A DNA stretch of 64,000 nt from contig OX439003.1 of assembly GCA_949316495.1 (NCBI GenBank), forward strand, positions 47,813,725 to 47,877,724, in the 5' to 3' direction. The notes beneath the pieces were generated by a model. The model saw nothing but the letters and a program-made list of their open reading frames with translations. It did no database searches and had not been told where the DNA came from. Shown here piece by piece: positions 44,985 through 55,232 of the stretch (position 1 is the stretch's first letter; the number at the start of each line of letters is the position of its first letter). The translations under genes were made by a program, and so were the position numbers. This DNA comes from Amphiduros pacificus. Lineage: Eukaryota; Annelida; Polychaeta; Phyllodocida; Hesionidae.

Positions 44985-45740
44985 AAATGTGAATGTGAAT
45001 GAATGATAAAAACATACAATAAAAAATAATGTAATAGCAATAAAAATCATGGTGAATGTGGTCAAGAATGGAGCAGATCTTGTCGGGTCCTCCTTTAGTT
45101 ATATAAGATGTAAAGCTATAACCAGACTAGTTTCAACTAATTTAGTCTCATCAGTGGTATGTAGCTTCTCATCTTTTTATCTAGCTTATATACCTTTTTT
45201 TCTGGTTGTCCAGGTGGACAGGTAGGTGGACAAGTTGTCCACTTTGGTTGGACAAGCCTTTCGGGCTTTTTCATTGGTCACAAGGTATCCCTGCCGGTTT
45301 GGGGGGTTTTATGTTATCATATTGATTAATAATTTAGGTGTATCTTGTGGAGAATTTTACGAGGAATTCAATGCACTAATTTTCTTTTGTAGAGCTGGAA
45401 TATTTTTCCTCATATTTCACATATTAATCGTTATAATCCATAAGGGACAACTATTATTTTTTGATAAAATACAATTTATTGAAGATCATGGTGAATGTGG
45501 TGTCTTAAGTAGATGCCAAGAAGCTTGCAATTAATGCCAGCCCAACATTACTCCATCCGTAAAAATGATTATTAAACAGGCCAATTTCTTTAAGTAAAAC
45601 AATTACTCACAAAATAGGAATGCATTAAAAACTTGTAAATGTAAATGAATAAGTGTAAAAACATGCAGTTAAACAATGGCATTGCAAATCAATGGCATTT
45701 CAAATCATGGTGAACATGGTGTCTTAAGTAGATGTTAAGC
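44985..45740. repeat. Diverged repeats, ATCATGGTGAA core
   Basis: AATCATGGTGAATGTGGT near 45047, GATCATGGTGAATGTGGTGT near 45486 and AATCATGGTGAACATGGTGT near 45703. The last two continue together through CTTAAGTAGATG and GCTTGCAA/GCTGGCAA. They appear to be old duplicated blocks of unknown origin. No gene is recognised between 44780 and 46090. Confidence 0.5.
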
Positions 45741-46099
45741 TGGCAATGGCCCCGACCTGAGATAATACGTTACACCGGGTTTGCACCAGGTGATTTTTCA
45801 CCCAAACCACGTGATTACAACATCCGGTTAGTGACAAACTGCGCGGGATTGTTTTCTCAATACAGTACAGAAACATACTTGACCAGGGAGGTTCACGTTG
45901 CTGAAGAAGAAATTACACATCTGTAGGTTTTCTCGGCAAAACTTATTGGCATCCCGCTGAGCATCACATCTGCCTCTTTGTATAAAGGTAAATAATATTA
46001 TGATAAGCTTGATACGACCCATGCAATTTGGCTGCATCTGTAGACTGTAGGGCTGTCAACTATTTACATATATACAAGTGCCTTCGGCTGGGAGGGGTT

Positions 46100-46777
46100 G
46101 CAATCTTTTCCTTGTGCAGCTTTCTCTCACATGCACAGCTATCTCATATATGCAGCTATTTGTCACCTATGCATCTATCTGTTGCCTGTGCAGCTATCTC
46201 TCACATATGCAGCTATCTCTCAATTATGCAGCTGTCTTTCACTTTTGTATCCATCTTTGATTTGTCCAGCAATCTTTCACTTATGCAGCTGTCTCCTTGG
46301 GGAGGGAGACATAGCTGCACATGGTGAGAGATAGTTACAACAGTGAGAGACAACTGCACAACTGAATGACAGCTGCACACGTGGTAGTTGCACAAGTGAG
46401 AGACAGCTGCACATAGTGGGAGATAGCTGCACATGGTGAGAGATAGCTGCACATGGAGAGAGATAGCTGCACATGGGGAGAGATAGCTGCACACGGTGAG
46501 AGATAGCTGCACATGTGAGAGATAGCTGCACATGTGAGAGATAGCTGCACATGGTGAAAGATAGCTGCACATGGTGAGACAGCTGCACACGGGGAGAGAT
46601 AGCTGCACATGGGGAGAGATATCTGCACATGGGGAGACAGCTGCACAGTTTGAGAGATAGCTGCACATGGGGAGAGATAGCTGCACATGGGGAGAGATAT
46701 CTGCACATGGGGAGACAGCTGCACAGTTTGAGAGATAGCTGCACATGGGGAGAGATAGCTGCACATGGGGAGAGATA
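46100..46777. repeat. Minisatellite (20 bp unit) that reverses orientation
   Basis: To the right of about 46305 the unit is AGCTGCACATGGGGAGAGAT. To the left of about 46295 the same unit appears in reverse complement (CAGCTATCTCTCACATATG), more diverged. The switch point reads CAGCTGTCTCC-TTGGGGA-GGGAGACATAGCTG. A 78 bp block of four units is duplicated near the right end (46620 and 46698). Frames of up to 183 codons on the minus strand are repeat artefacts. Confidence 0.92.
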
Positions 46778-46889
46778 GGTTAATTGCCCTCAAGACATTG
46801 CCCTCAAGGCATGTGGTCAAGTGGGGGAACTACAGGGCTCAACACTGATTATATCAGATTGTCATTTTCAACACTTAACATGCTTAGTT
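46778..46889 (+). repeat. Direct repeat, left copy, upstream of the YqaJ gene
   Basis: Shares GGTTAATTGCC, GGCATGTGGTCAA, ACTACAGGGCTCAACACTGA and ATGCTTAGTT in order with 49009-49100. It has an extra short internal duplication (TTGCCCTCAAG twice). It lies about 95 bp upstream of the presumed start codon of the YqaJ gene. Confidence 0.85.
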
Positions 46890-46982
46890 GTTTTCAGACA
46901 ACATATTATTTATAGATGGCAATACATATGTTAAGATTATACAGTCTACAATGTATTCAAGATTTGAATAATAATTTTTTAG

Positions 46983-48703
46983 ATGTCCAGTGAGAGTGAC
47001 AGTGATAGAGAGCAGCCAAGGACTGGAATTGAAGAATTGAAGACATGGACTCAAAAGCAGCTCAAGAAATGGCTGATGAGTCATGATTTGAAAAGAAGTG
47101 GGAGAAAAGATGTTTTGGTGAACAGTGTTTTGTGCCCTTAATGGTGTTAATTCTACATCAGAGGACGATAGTGGAGAGTCTGGTGGTGATGATCAAGAAA
47201 TAGTATCTACACCATTCCCCAAACCAACTGACTGTTGGAACTTACTTGAAACAGACAAAATTCCTCCAGTGACACAGGATGACGTTAAGAATTATTTTAT
47301 ATACAAAAAAGATCCAGTGAGGGGAAAAAGAATAAGAGCTAAAAGACAGCTGAAGAAGGGGAAGAGATATGCAGCACAGACAAATTATTTACAAACCATT
47401 TTTTACAATGAAGGTAATGGAGATTATTGTTTCATGAAAACAATATGCAGAGCATCCATGAAGGATCAAGCATATGCCCTGATGGTCAGAGTCATAAAGG
47501 AAACAGGCCAAGTGGATGGGGCACATTGTACATGCAAAGCAGGAGAATCTCAGTGCTGTGCTCATGTTGGTGCTTTGGTGCATAGATTAGTGGATGTCAA
47601 TGCTGCCTCAACTTCAAATCTTTGCAGGTGGAATGTGCCGAATCAACCAACAGAAGAAGCTAAGCCAGCAAGGGTATCAGACATTCAAATTTTCAAACCT
47701 GAGAAAGAGAGTGAGGGTTTATCTCAAAAGCCATATCCAGGTATTTATAATCCTAGTGGCCGCAGCGATTCAGATATATTTATGTCTGATCTATTACAGG
47801 ACCTTGGGAAGGTGAACCCAGATTGCGTTTTGTTTAAGACTCTCAGCATTAAACCTCCAGACATAAGTGAATTGATGGCAGCATACATCCCACAGCAAGG
47901 CAACTCTCTCTTGGAGAAAGATCTTTCAGATGAAAAACATAAAAAAATATTTCATGATTACAAGCAAAATTTAGTTATTAGCAAGGAACTGAGCAAAAAT
48001 ATATAAAAGGCCACACGGGGTCAAGCCACAAGTAATGCATGGAAGAAAGGACGTACTTTTATAATGACGACTTCAAATTTTGGCAATATTGCCAAACAAA
48101 GGGAGAGTACCTCACCTGATAATTTGCTGAGGCAAATGCGTGGCTATGTCTGTCTCCCATCTTCAATCAGACCACTCTCATATGGACGCAAAATGGAGCC
48201 TAAAGCTAGGAGGGACTATGCACTCCACCACCATTCTCAGTGTGGGCCCTGTGTATCAGTAGAGGACAGGGGACTCCACATCAATCCCAAGTATTCGTTT
48301 TTAGGAACCAGTGTCGATGGCATTGTCATTTGTGATAAATGTGGTGTTGGGGTTTTAGAGATAAAATGTCCATTCACAATTAGAAAAAAAAAAGCCAAAA
48401 GAAGGCATTGATATTGACAATTACTATTATTGTTGTGAATTCAAGGATGAAAAATTAGTGCTCAAGCCAGAACATAATTACATGTATCAGGTACAGGGTG
48501 AGATGGCTTTATACGAGGTGGAATGGGCAGAATTTGTAATATGGACAAGGAAAGGTATGCATGTACAGAGAATCTCCTTTGACAAAGAATTTTGGAACAT
48601 AATGTTTCTAAAATTGGACACTTCCTACTCTATGTATTTTGTTCCAGAGCTTTTTTCAAATAAAATAAAGGCTGGCCTTTCATTGAATGAAGTTAAGACT
48701 TGA
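46983..48703 (+). pseudogene. SAP-SWIM-YqaJ nuclease-like protein of an ISL2EU-type DNA transposon
   Basis: About 570 codons in three modules. The N-terminal SAP-like DNA-binding helix pair (LKTWTQKQLKKWL ... SGRKDVLVNSVL) starts at ATG 46983. A SWIM zinc motif follows (CTC ... CAH within GAHCTCKAGESQCCAHVGAL, about 47515-47580). The C-terminal YqaJ/lambda-exonuclease fold has SVDG and EIKCP as the Asp and Glu-x-Lys of the PD-(D/E)XK site (about 48310-48375), then the YMYQVQGEMALYEVEWAEF helix. Such proteins are the second gene of ISL2EU transposons beside a DDE transposase, as here. The frame is broken by a shift near 47130, a TAA at 48004-48006 and a shift in the A-run near 48386-48397. Domains are otherwise well kept, so inactivation is recent. 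Confidence 0.82.
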
Positions 48704-49008
48704 ACCGATTATATCGATATCAAAGAAATATTATACAAGACTTAAACAGAACCATGTTTTTTTTCTCTTGCCCTATTGGAATACTTGCGATACTCATGCA
48801 AACATATCAAAGAAAATACACCCCTTGTAATGTTTGCCACAAACACCTATTTAATATTTGTCAATTTCACATCATTTTACACTATAAACAACTCATGTCT
48901 GAATCCATGTGTAAGATCCGACACCTGAATGCAGAGTGAGGGTAACATGTGGGTCACAGTATGGTGCCCAGTATCAACTATCAAACCCCAGTCTCTTGTA
49001 ACTTAATT

Positions 49009-49100
49009 GGTTAATTGCCATCTTGGCATGTGGTCAAAGGGGTGGGGGACTACAGGGCTCAACACTGATTATAAAAGATATCCATCTTCAATGCTTAGTT
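49009..49100 (+). repeat. Direct repeat, right copy, downstream of the YqaJ gene
   Basis: Partner of 46778-46889 in the same orientation. Together they bracket the YqaJ gene (about 2.2 kb). The candidate solo LTR begins nine bases after this copy. Confidence 0.85.
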
Positions 49101-49108
49101 ATTATTAC

Positions 49109-49835
49109 TGTTACCCATGGTTTGTGAGTATCCCTCGTTGGGGGACGTGGACGGGGGATCGATACTCTACTTTATTCTACTCGCTGGCTGTGAGGCGGGG
49201 CACGGAACCTAGCAACCCTATCTACCCATATGAGGTGTGAGGTAATAAGGACTGCAGACACAGGATATACACTGCACAATAGTTACCTTTATTCGGTGCT
49301 GTGAATCCTTGTCTGGCTAGGCCGGCATGGCAATGAGCTAGGCAACTACCCAAATGCATGATACTTATAGTGTCCTGAGAATACATAAAACACCCAAGTC
49401 TATGCGGTCACGATGCTGAGAGTCGTGGATCTTTTGAGGCAAGTGTACGCTAGAACTCTTCTTTCCGGTCTCCGAACTCTGGTCTCCGTGGATCCAACAG
49501 TTGCGGGCCCTTTTAAAGGATCGTTGAGCATCATGTGTGTGGGGTTTGCCTGCATGGCTTCCTTTTGCGACACTGAGTTTCACATGGACTCGTCTTGCCT
49601 GCGTGGCTTCCTTTTGCGACACGGGGTTTCACATGGGCTCGTCTGCCTGCACGTGATCTCTTATGCCCGGTGAGTCATCTCCAGGTCCGGTGGTTAAGGC
49701 AATGCATCAACCTGCACTTGTTGACTTCACGCGGCACACAATATCTATGCATGATGTTCTGCCAGAGACCGTGATTGTCCATGATTGTCTATATATATTC
49801 TTGAGAGTCTATGGGTAGGTAATCTAGATCCTACA
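49109..49835 (-). mobile_element. Candidate solo LTR, 727 bp (fossil)
   Basis: A GC-richer block inserted in AT-rich sequence. It begins TGTTACCCATGG and ends ATCCTACA, so it has TG...CA ends, with TTAC on both sides (49105-49108 and 49836-49839) as a 4 bp target duplication. On the minus strand AATAAAGG and a TATAAG word lie in plausible LTR order. No internal region or second LTR is present. It resembles a solo LTR of unknown family that inserted into the DNA transposon. Confidence 0.55.
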
Positions 49836-50477
49836 TTACCATCATTATTTTTTTACTATTTTTTAAGTGCAACAAGATGTTACCATTTAATTAGGGATAA
49901 TATGGTAATTGAATAACCTATTTAAGTTCAAACGGATGTTTGTTCTTGGATGTTTGTTCTTGGATGTTTGTTCACAAATGTATTTGGCCTAATCACAAGT
50001 GTAAGAAGTAATGAAGACAAAATATTTATACAATTCATTCAATTTTTTATTACCATAATGGAAGGTATGAAAGTGAGTCATTGTTTACAGGTGAACACTT
50101 GTACATGAAATTGCAATACATATTTTAAAATGTAGGTCTCATAGTGACTCTAAACATATAGCATTTAGAAATGTAGCAAAATGAGATTGAGACATTCTAC
50201 TTGAAATGAACTCCTGTGATTGGTCATGTATAAGTGAGTGTTGTAAATAAAATGAAAGTTTACATTTTATTATGTAATACTCAAAGCGACTATTTATAAA
50301 GTTGTGAATGGATAATTGAAAAATATTGTAGTTTTACATTAAATATTGTAAATGCCTTGAAAAATAAAACCTATCAAAGTTTGACAGATAGTAGTTTCTC
50401 TGAGTACACCTTGTTTTAGAATTTTACATGAATTTTCAATTAGATTTAGCATATATGCAACAGCATGTGAAATGAAT
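49836..50477. other. Non-coding part of the ISL2EU-like transposon
   Basis: AT-rich spacer between the two convergent transposon genes. GATGTTTGTTCTTG is repeated about three times near 49935-49975. No other structure is seen. Confidence 0.5.
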
Positions 50478-51525
50478 TTACTTAAATAAAGGAGGCAACA
50501 GGTTAGTCCATGCAGTGCACAAAAAGATCGTTTGTTCTGCTAAGTGAGCCTCACTTAATGGTAATGTACCCTGAAGAACCCTATAATTTTTAATCTGCTC
50601 CATTTTCATTTCAACAATTATTCTTGCACTTGCAATTAACATTGTAGAAAATACTTCTTTTTCTGTCATGGGCCTTTTGCTTGGAATTCTTGGAGGGACA
50701 TTCAAATTAATATCTGGTGAAAGTAAATCCTCTATGGTAAACCCTTTATCAGCCATAATTGGCATATCAGGATGCAGCCTGGTTAAAAGACCATCTTCCT
50801 GAGATATGTGACGGTCAGATGCGCTGCCACCCCATAATTGTGATACAAAATTAACCATGCCATTTGGAGTAACCCCAATAAGAATTTAAAAAGGGTTATG
50901 ATGCTTATACTCAGACCAAGTCTGCCACTGAGCTAAAAGTGCCGAGGGTTTCTCTGTGAAAAATTCTGTACAAGCCAATACCATTTGGCAACGAGGGAAA
51001 TCTAGAAAAGCCCTTGGTAAATTAAATTGTATCTGTTCAGGTGTGGCCCAAGGTATCATAACTTGACATTGGTTGTACATAAAATTAAGCCAATTATTTA
51101 ATGTTCTGGAGACAGTGGACTGGGAAACGTTAAATATATCTGCCAAATGATTTTGAAGCAACCCTAATCTGAGAAATTCATTTATTAGTGGCATTTTCCG
51201 TTTTGGGCCTGGCTTGCCTTTATCGTCCGCTAAATACGACTGATCTCCCATTGACTTTTTTGGCCCATCCCAGTAATTTGATTTGGCAGCCCCATGTGAT
51301 AAAAACTTCTCATAAAGCAACATAAACATATTAAAGTTAAGAAATCCAGTATAGAAACGAGTCTTTTCATCATTTTTTCTCAATTGGTCAACTGTTACAT
51401 CTGAAATATCATCACATTGTATACCTATATCTCTTTGTTTAACAGGAATGAAGCTTTCCCCTGCTTGTACACCACAGTCTACTGTTTTAGTTTCAGTTTG
51501 AACTGCTATTTCATGAAACAGTCAA
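50478..51525 (-). pseudogene. DDE transposase (DDE_Tnp_4, ISL2EU/PIF-Harbinger group), inactive
   Basis: Minus-strand transposase of about 345 codons with the start not fixed; an in-frame TGA lies just upstream of about 51525. Features in order: DIGIQCDDI linker, NDEKTRFYTGF and an HTH-like NHLADIFNVSQSTVSRTL. The first catalytic block is MVLACTEFF, where relatives read IDCTE, so the first Asp is Ala. The second block has GGSASDRH and MADKGF (second Asp). The third is MTEKEVFSTMLIASARIIVE (Glu), followed by QIKNYRVLQGTLPLS. An in-frame TAA at about 50886-50888 interrupts the sequence between YKHHNPF and ILIGVTPNGMV. The lost Asp and the stop both argue that it is dead. It is convergent with the YqaJ gene, the usual pairing for these elements. 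A SINE lies about 70 bp upstream. Confidence 0.88.
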
Positions 51526-51596
51526 GCGTGATGTGTGTCACTGTCAAAGGGGTTTGACAGGAAACACATTAAGGCTGATCTTCAACTTTTAAGGTC

Positions 51597-51914
51597 ACGG
51601 GCCGTGGTGCAGTTGGTCAAGAGCGCCAGCTTATAGCACCAGTTTATCTGTGGTGATCCAAAGGTTGTGGGTTCGCTCCTTGGCCATGCCAAGATTGAAC
51701 TCATGATACAATTTCCCAAATGAGCTGAGGCCCGTGCCTAAAGGGTTAACCCATTGTCCTTCTAAAACTGACCGGGTGAGTTGTCATGTCAGGGACCTGT
51801 GACACGGCAATTCAGTGAGGCAGCACTATATCTGCTACAAGTAGATAGCAATTATTCATCACAAAACGACTGAATTAATGTTGAAAGTGATGTAAAACCC
51901 CAAACAAACAAACA
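51597..51914 (+). mobile_element. tRNA-derived SINE, near full length
   Basis: The tRNA-like head (box A TGGTGCAGTTGG, degraded box B GGTTCGCTCC) is followed by the common body and the conserved end GTGATGTAAAACCCC, then (CAAA)n. About 318 bp, clearly more diverged than the copy at 54441. It lies next to the transposase 5' end. Confidence 0.92.
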
Positions 51915-52079
51915 TTACCTTTTAACAAATAACCATGTGTTAAGTGACTTATGTCCAATTCAAATACGTGTTTATAATGCTTCTTCACAACATATTTTAC
52001 GGCATGAGTTAGGATTTTACCTTATGTAGGATTTATACTGTGAAGCTTGTTATTCACAGCTTCATCCAACACACATTGC

Positions 52080-52705
52080 CACTTGTATCAGAATGCCTAA
52101 ATCTATTTCATTTTTCTCAATGGCTGCTTTTGCTGCTTCATTTCCTTTTATACCTATGTGGCTTTGAATCCAGTAAAATCTGACATTCTTATTCTTATTA
52201 TTAATGTCAAGTCTTTCCAGCACTTTTTGTGTTACTAGATTCTTTCAGTCTCTGCTTTTAGTTGATTGCAGAATTGATTTAGAATCAGAAAAAATCAGAC
52301 AATTTTGATTGCTGGAGGTTTCCACATGGTCTAAGGCTAAATAAATAGCATAAAGCATAATTCTTTGAATCTGCAAGTGACAATTTAATGCTAGATTTGT
52401 ATATCCAAGGTGGAGTCTCTGAAAACTGAAATTTTGCAATTTGATCAGGATTAAAGTCTAAAGCTAATGATTCTTTTATACGGATGCCAAATGTTGAAAT
52501 AGTGTTTGGTTTATTGGTGAAAAGACCAACATATTTAGGGTGAAAAACGTCACATACTGGATTCTCTGAATTTGCAGCTATCTTGTTTGTTAATTGAAGA
52601 GGGAGTTTTTCACGTCTTAGTGCAAGTGGTAACTAGTCTGCTTCAACAGCAAGACTTTTTGTAGGTGAAGTGTGAAAGGCACCTAGACGAAGTCAAAGCA
52701 CCTAG
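52080..52705 (-). mobile_element. LINE fragment with RNase H domain (Jockey/I-like), decayed
   Basis: The minus-strand translation gives ETPPWIYKSS and then a stretch resembling the start of RNase H, ILYAIYLALDHVETSSNQN in approximate form, with the catalytic-region word IFSDSKSILQS. The late RNase H block RFYWIQSHIGIKGNEAAKAA lies near 52110-52190. The order and wording match RNase H domains of I/Jockey-type LINEs. Stops and frame changes occur, and no reverse transcriptase is attached. Confidence 0.72.
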
Positions 52706-52967
52706 ATTTAAGATATTAAAATATGACAATTAAATAAACAAAGGCTCTGCCCTTAAAACTTGAGGATATTAGACTTTGCATATGTCCAAACTGCTTACAG
52801 TTGGATGTGTGCACATGCACATTGCTTGGATGTGTGGATGTGTACATGCACATGCATTGTGACTATTACTCTCTTCTCCAGGACAATTATTTTGACAGTT
52901 TCAATGAATATTTGGACTTTTACTAGAAGTGAAAGTCTGTACGTATATCAAACTGTAATCATGCAGC

Positions 52968-53435
52968 TTGAAATCTAGAGTCACCATAGAATACACTAAA
53001 TATGAAACAGTTCAAAATGCAGAAGAGTATGGTATAAGAGCTGATACTCATGATGATCCTGATACTCATGATGATCCTGTAAAAGAGTGTGATGATGAAA
53101 TTGAAGACAAGCTGGAGCCTCTCTCTCAACACCAACTCAAACAATTGGTCCAAACAATCATGGGCATCTTATCCCCCGACAGTATGATTCAGGCCATTCT
53201 CTGCAGATTTTCATTTCTCAATGAGGGGAACAAGGTTTCAACATTAAAGAGTTTACTCAGCAACCTTGAGTTAAAGGAGCAAGAACCGATTTCAGATGTT
53301 ACATTTATGGCCCTGTTAAAAGAATGTGGAATATACACTTCAGAATCTATTTTTTGTTCTGCTTCTCTGAAAGCAATGAAAAATCTTAAATGTAAAGAGC
53401 ACCCTAATACTTTGACCATTTGCCTCAAGTGCTGA
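52968..53435 (+). CDS. Unidentified ORF, 155 codons
   Basis: ATG-initiated frame with a balanced, protein-like composition. It has an acidic N-terminal part containing a duplicated DTHDDP (an 18 bp tandem at about 53043-53078) and a helix-rich Leu/Lys part (LSQHQLKQLVQTIMGILSP). I do not recognise the family. It lies among mobile elements, so a transposon-encoded exon is as likely as a host gene. Confidence 0.3.
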   Translation: MKSRVTIEYTKYETVQNAEEYGIRADTHDDPDTHDDPVKECDDEIEDKLEPLSQHQLKQLVQTIMGILSPDSMIQAILCRFSFLNEGNKVSTLKSLLSNLELKEQEPISDVTFMALLKECGIYTSESIFCSASLKAMKNLKCKEHPNTLTICLKC

Positions 53436-53776
53436 GTGTAAAGCGCCCAGGATCAGATGAGACATGATTGAAATTTGGGTGCATGCCATATGGCATGATC
53501 GAATATCAAATTGAATTCTTTCATGCCAGTAAATATCAGCAGGTAAGTACAAATAACTTTTGAGCTCCATTTGAGAAATCAACATAAAAGATCATTGTTT
53601 AGCATCCAATGACTTGAGTTAGCTTATTATCATGTTTAATTTGTGTTATCTCCTCACTTTTAAGGGAATGAGCAACAACCAAATTTTGGCGAAAATGTTG
53701 ATACATTTATTCACAATAAAGTACTTCAAGTTACTAATCCAAATGGAAGGTAGTTGGATGCCTCAGATATCAAAAC

Positions 53777-54079
53777 TTGAATTCAGGAATCAGCACTGAG
53801 AGAACTGATAAGGCAAACATTAAAGATTGCAATCTCTCTCAAGCTGTGGAGAGACTTAAAGAGATAATTTGTCATCTGAATGATGACAAAGTGTTTTTCG
53901 AGGATGGCCATTGTAGCATCCTTCATCTTTACAAATCTAAAATGGGTTGTGCAAACACTCTGGCAGGGACTATAAAGGATCAAGGTAATCCTTGTCCACA
54001 TATTTACTGCTATAGGTCCAACGCAGTGGTGCTTCTGACGTCATATGATGTTTCTCATTTTGTTTCCATGACGTCATGA
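53777..54079 (+). CDS. Unidentified ORF, 100 codons
   Basis: The 5' part (SQAVERLKEIICHLNDDKVF) looks protein-like and in keeping with the ORF at 52968, so both may be exons of one gene or transposon protein. The 3' part includes two CRE palindromes (54036 and 54069) and is probably not coding; a GTAATCC donor-like word lies at about 53985. No family is recognised. Confidence 0.22.
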   Translation: MNSGISTERTDKANIKDCNLSQAVERLKEIICHLNDDKVFFEDGHCSILHLYKSKMGCANTLAGTIKDQGNPCPHIYCYRSNAVVLLTSYDVSHFVSMTS

Positions 54080-54440
54080 CTTGCACTCTTCTTAATGCCA
54101 TTTCATTTCGAAATGGTGTGAAATCATGTAAAAAAATGAAAGGACGTTACAGATAACCCACATATGTGTATTTAGAGATATAATGACAGGGAAAGACAGT
54201 GACATGGGTCATAACTGCAACAGTCAATCCCAGGAGGTCGATTTCATTTAGATGGGAAACTTCTATTTTGAATATGAATCTAGCAATTACTAAATGATGT
54301 CATGTAGCTTGACAATGTGTTATTTTGCAAGTTATGTTGCTGGTATTTTATTCTAGTCCAGAATAAACTATTATTTATTCTTATATCTGATACTCCTGAT
54401 ATGAATAATTTCATAATGGCTTGAAAGTTGACCTGACCAC

Positions 54441-54761
54441 GGGCCACGGGCCGTGGCGCAGTTGGTTAGAGCGCCAGCTTATTAGCACCAGTTCCTCTGT
54501 GGTGATCCAAAGGTCGTGGGTTCGATCCCCGGCTGTGCCGAGATTGAATTCATGATACAATTTCACACATGAGCTTAGACCCGTGCCGAAAGGGTTAACC
54601 TGTTGTCCTTGTAAATCTGTGACCGGGAGGGTTGTCATGTCAAGGACCTGCGATATGACAATTCAGTGAGGCAGCACTATGTCTGCTACAAGTAGGTCTC
54701 ATCACGAAATGACTGAAATAATGTTGAAAGTGATGTAAAACCCCAAACAAACAAACAAATC
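54441..54761 (+). mobile_element. tRNA-derived SINE, full length with target duplication
   Basis: The best-preserved copy, 321 bp. The head contains box A TGGCGCAGTTGG and box B GGTTCGATCCC. The body has GGGTTAACC and TTGTCCTTGTAA, then GTGAGGCAGCACTATGTCTG, and ends ATGTAAAACCCC(AAAC)n. An 11 bp target duplication GACCTGACCAC flanks it (54430-54440 and 54762-54772), so insertion was by target-primed reverse transcription and is fairly recent. Confidence 0.95.
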
Positions 54762-54772
54762 GACCTGACCAC

Positions 54773-55187
54773 AGATACTGAAAGGGTTGTAAAAACACCA
54801 TTTATCTTTAAAAAAAGAGCATGAAATGTACATCTTCAGGAGATGTGTCGAATTTATTGCTGTAACCAAAATAGGTTTAAAAGAAACATTTTTCAAATGT
54901 TTCTTTTGTGACAGACACAGATCATAAACATCCATAGTTTATGTGTCCTTTTTAATATTCATAGCACATGGAGGATAATATTGTGACAATGGCCTAGTTT
55001 ATTACAACACCTATATCAGAGAAACAAAACTAGGTTATGAACTTTGGCTACGATGTTATACTGCCTTCCAAAAAGGATTTTAGCGTGTATTTTTAAACAA
55101 TGATAAAGGAATATAATATATTTATTTTAATTTATTTGTTATTAATATAGGGCTAGAAAATAGATAAAGTAAAAGATTTAGCTGAAC
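54773..55187. other. Intergenic, no gene recognised
   Basis: AT-rich stretch between the SINE and the promoter-like block. No coding signal is seen. Confidence 0.45.
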
Positions 55188-55232
55188 CCGGAAGTGACGT
55201 ATTTTGTTAAGATTTAAACATGGCGACCGCAC
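55188..55232 (+). promoter_or_regulatory. Composite ETS/CRE/YY1-like promoter element (candidate)
   Basis: CCGGAAGTGACGT (55188-55200) joins an ETS core (CCGGAAGT) to a CRE half-site (TGACGT), a composite known from housekeeping promoters. Twenty bases on, AAACATGGCGACC resembles a YY1 site placed at a start codon. The ATG at 55220 opens a 19-residue frame (MATAQHGERQRRAAGDNRM) containing GCAG/GTGATA, a possible splice donor. This could be the first exon of the piggyBac-related sequence downstream. Confidence 0.35.

Noticed and set aside
45226-45534. 102 codon hydrophobic ORF
   Set aside because: Starts at a GTG rather than ATG, crosses a dispersed repeat, and shows no family match.
46213-46820. 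Frames of 155-183 codons, minus strand, Cys/Ser/Leu repeats
   Set aside because: Products of the 20 bp minisatellite, with no conserved frame.
51585-51925. Possible CTTTTAA target duplication around the SINE at 51597-51914
   Set aside because: Only seven bases, and separated from both SINE ends by several nucleotides. Not convincing beside the clear duplications of other copies.
54447-54535. Possible functional tRNA gene at the SINE head
   Set aside because: Box A and B are present, but the sequence runs into the SINE body and tail found in five other copies and is flanked by a target duplication. It is a SINE head, not a tRNA gene.
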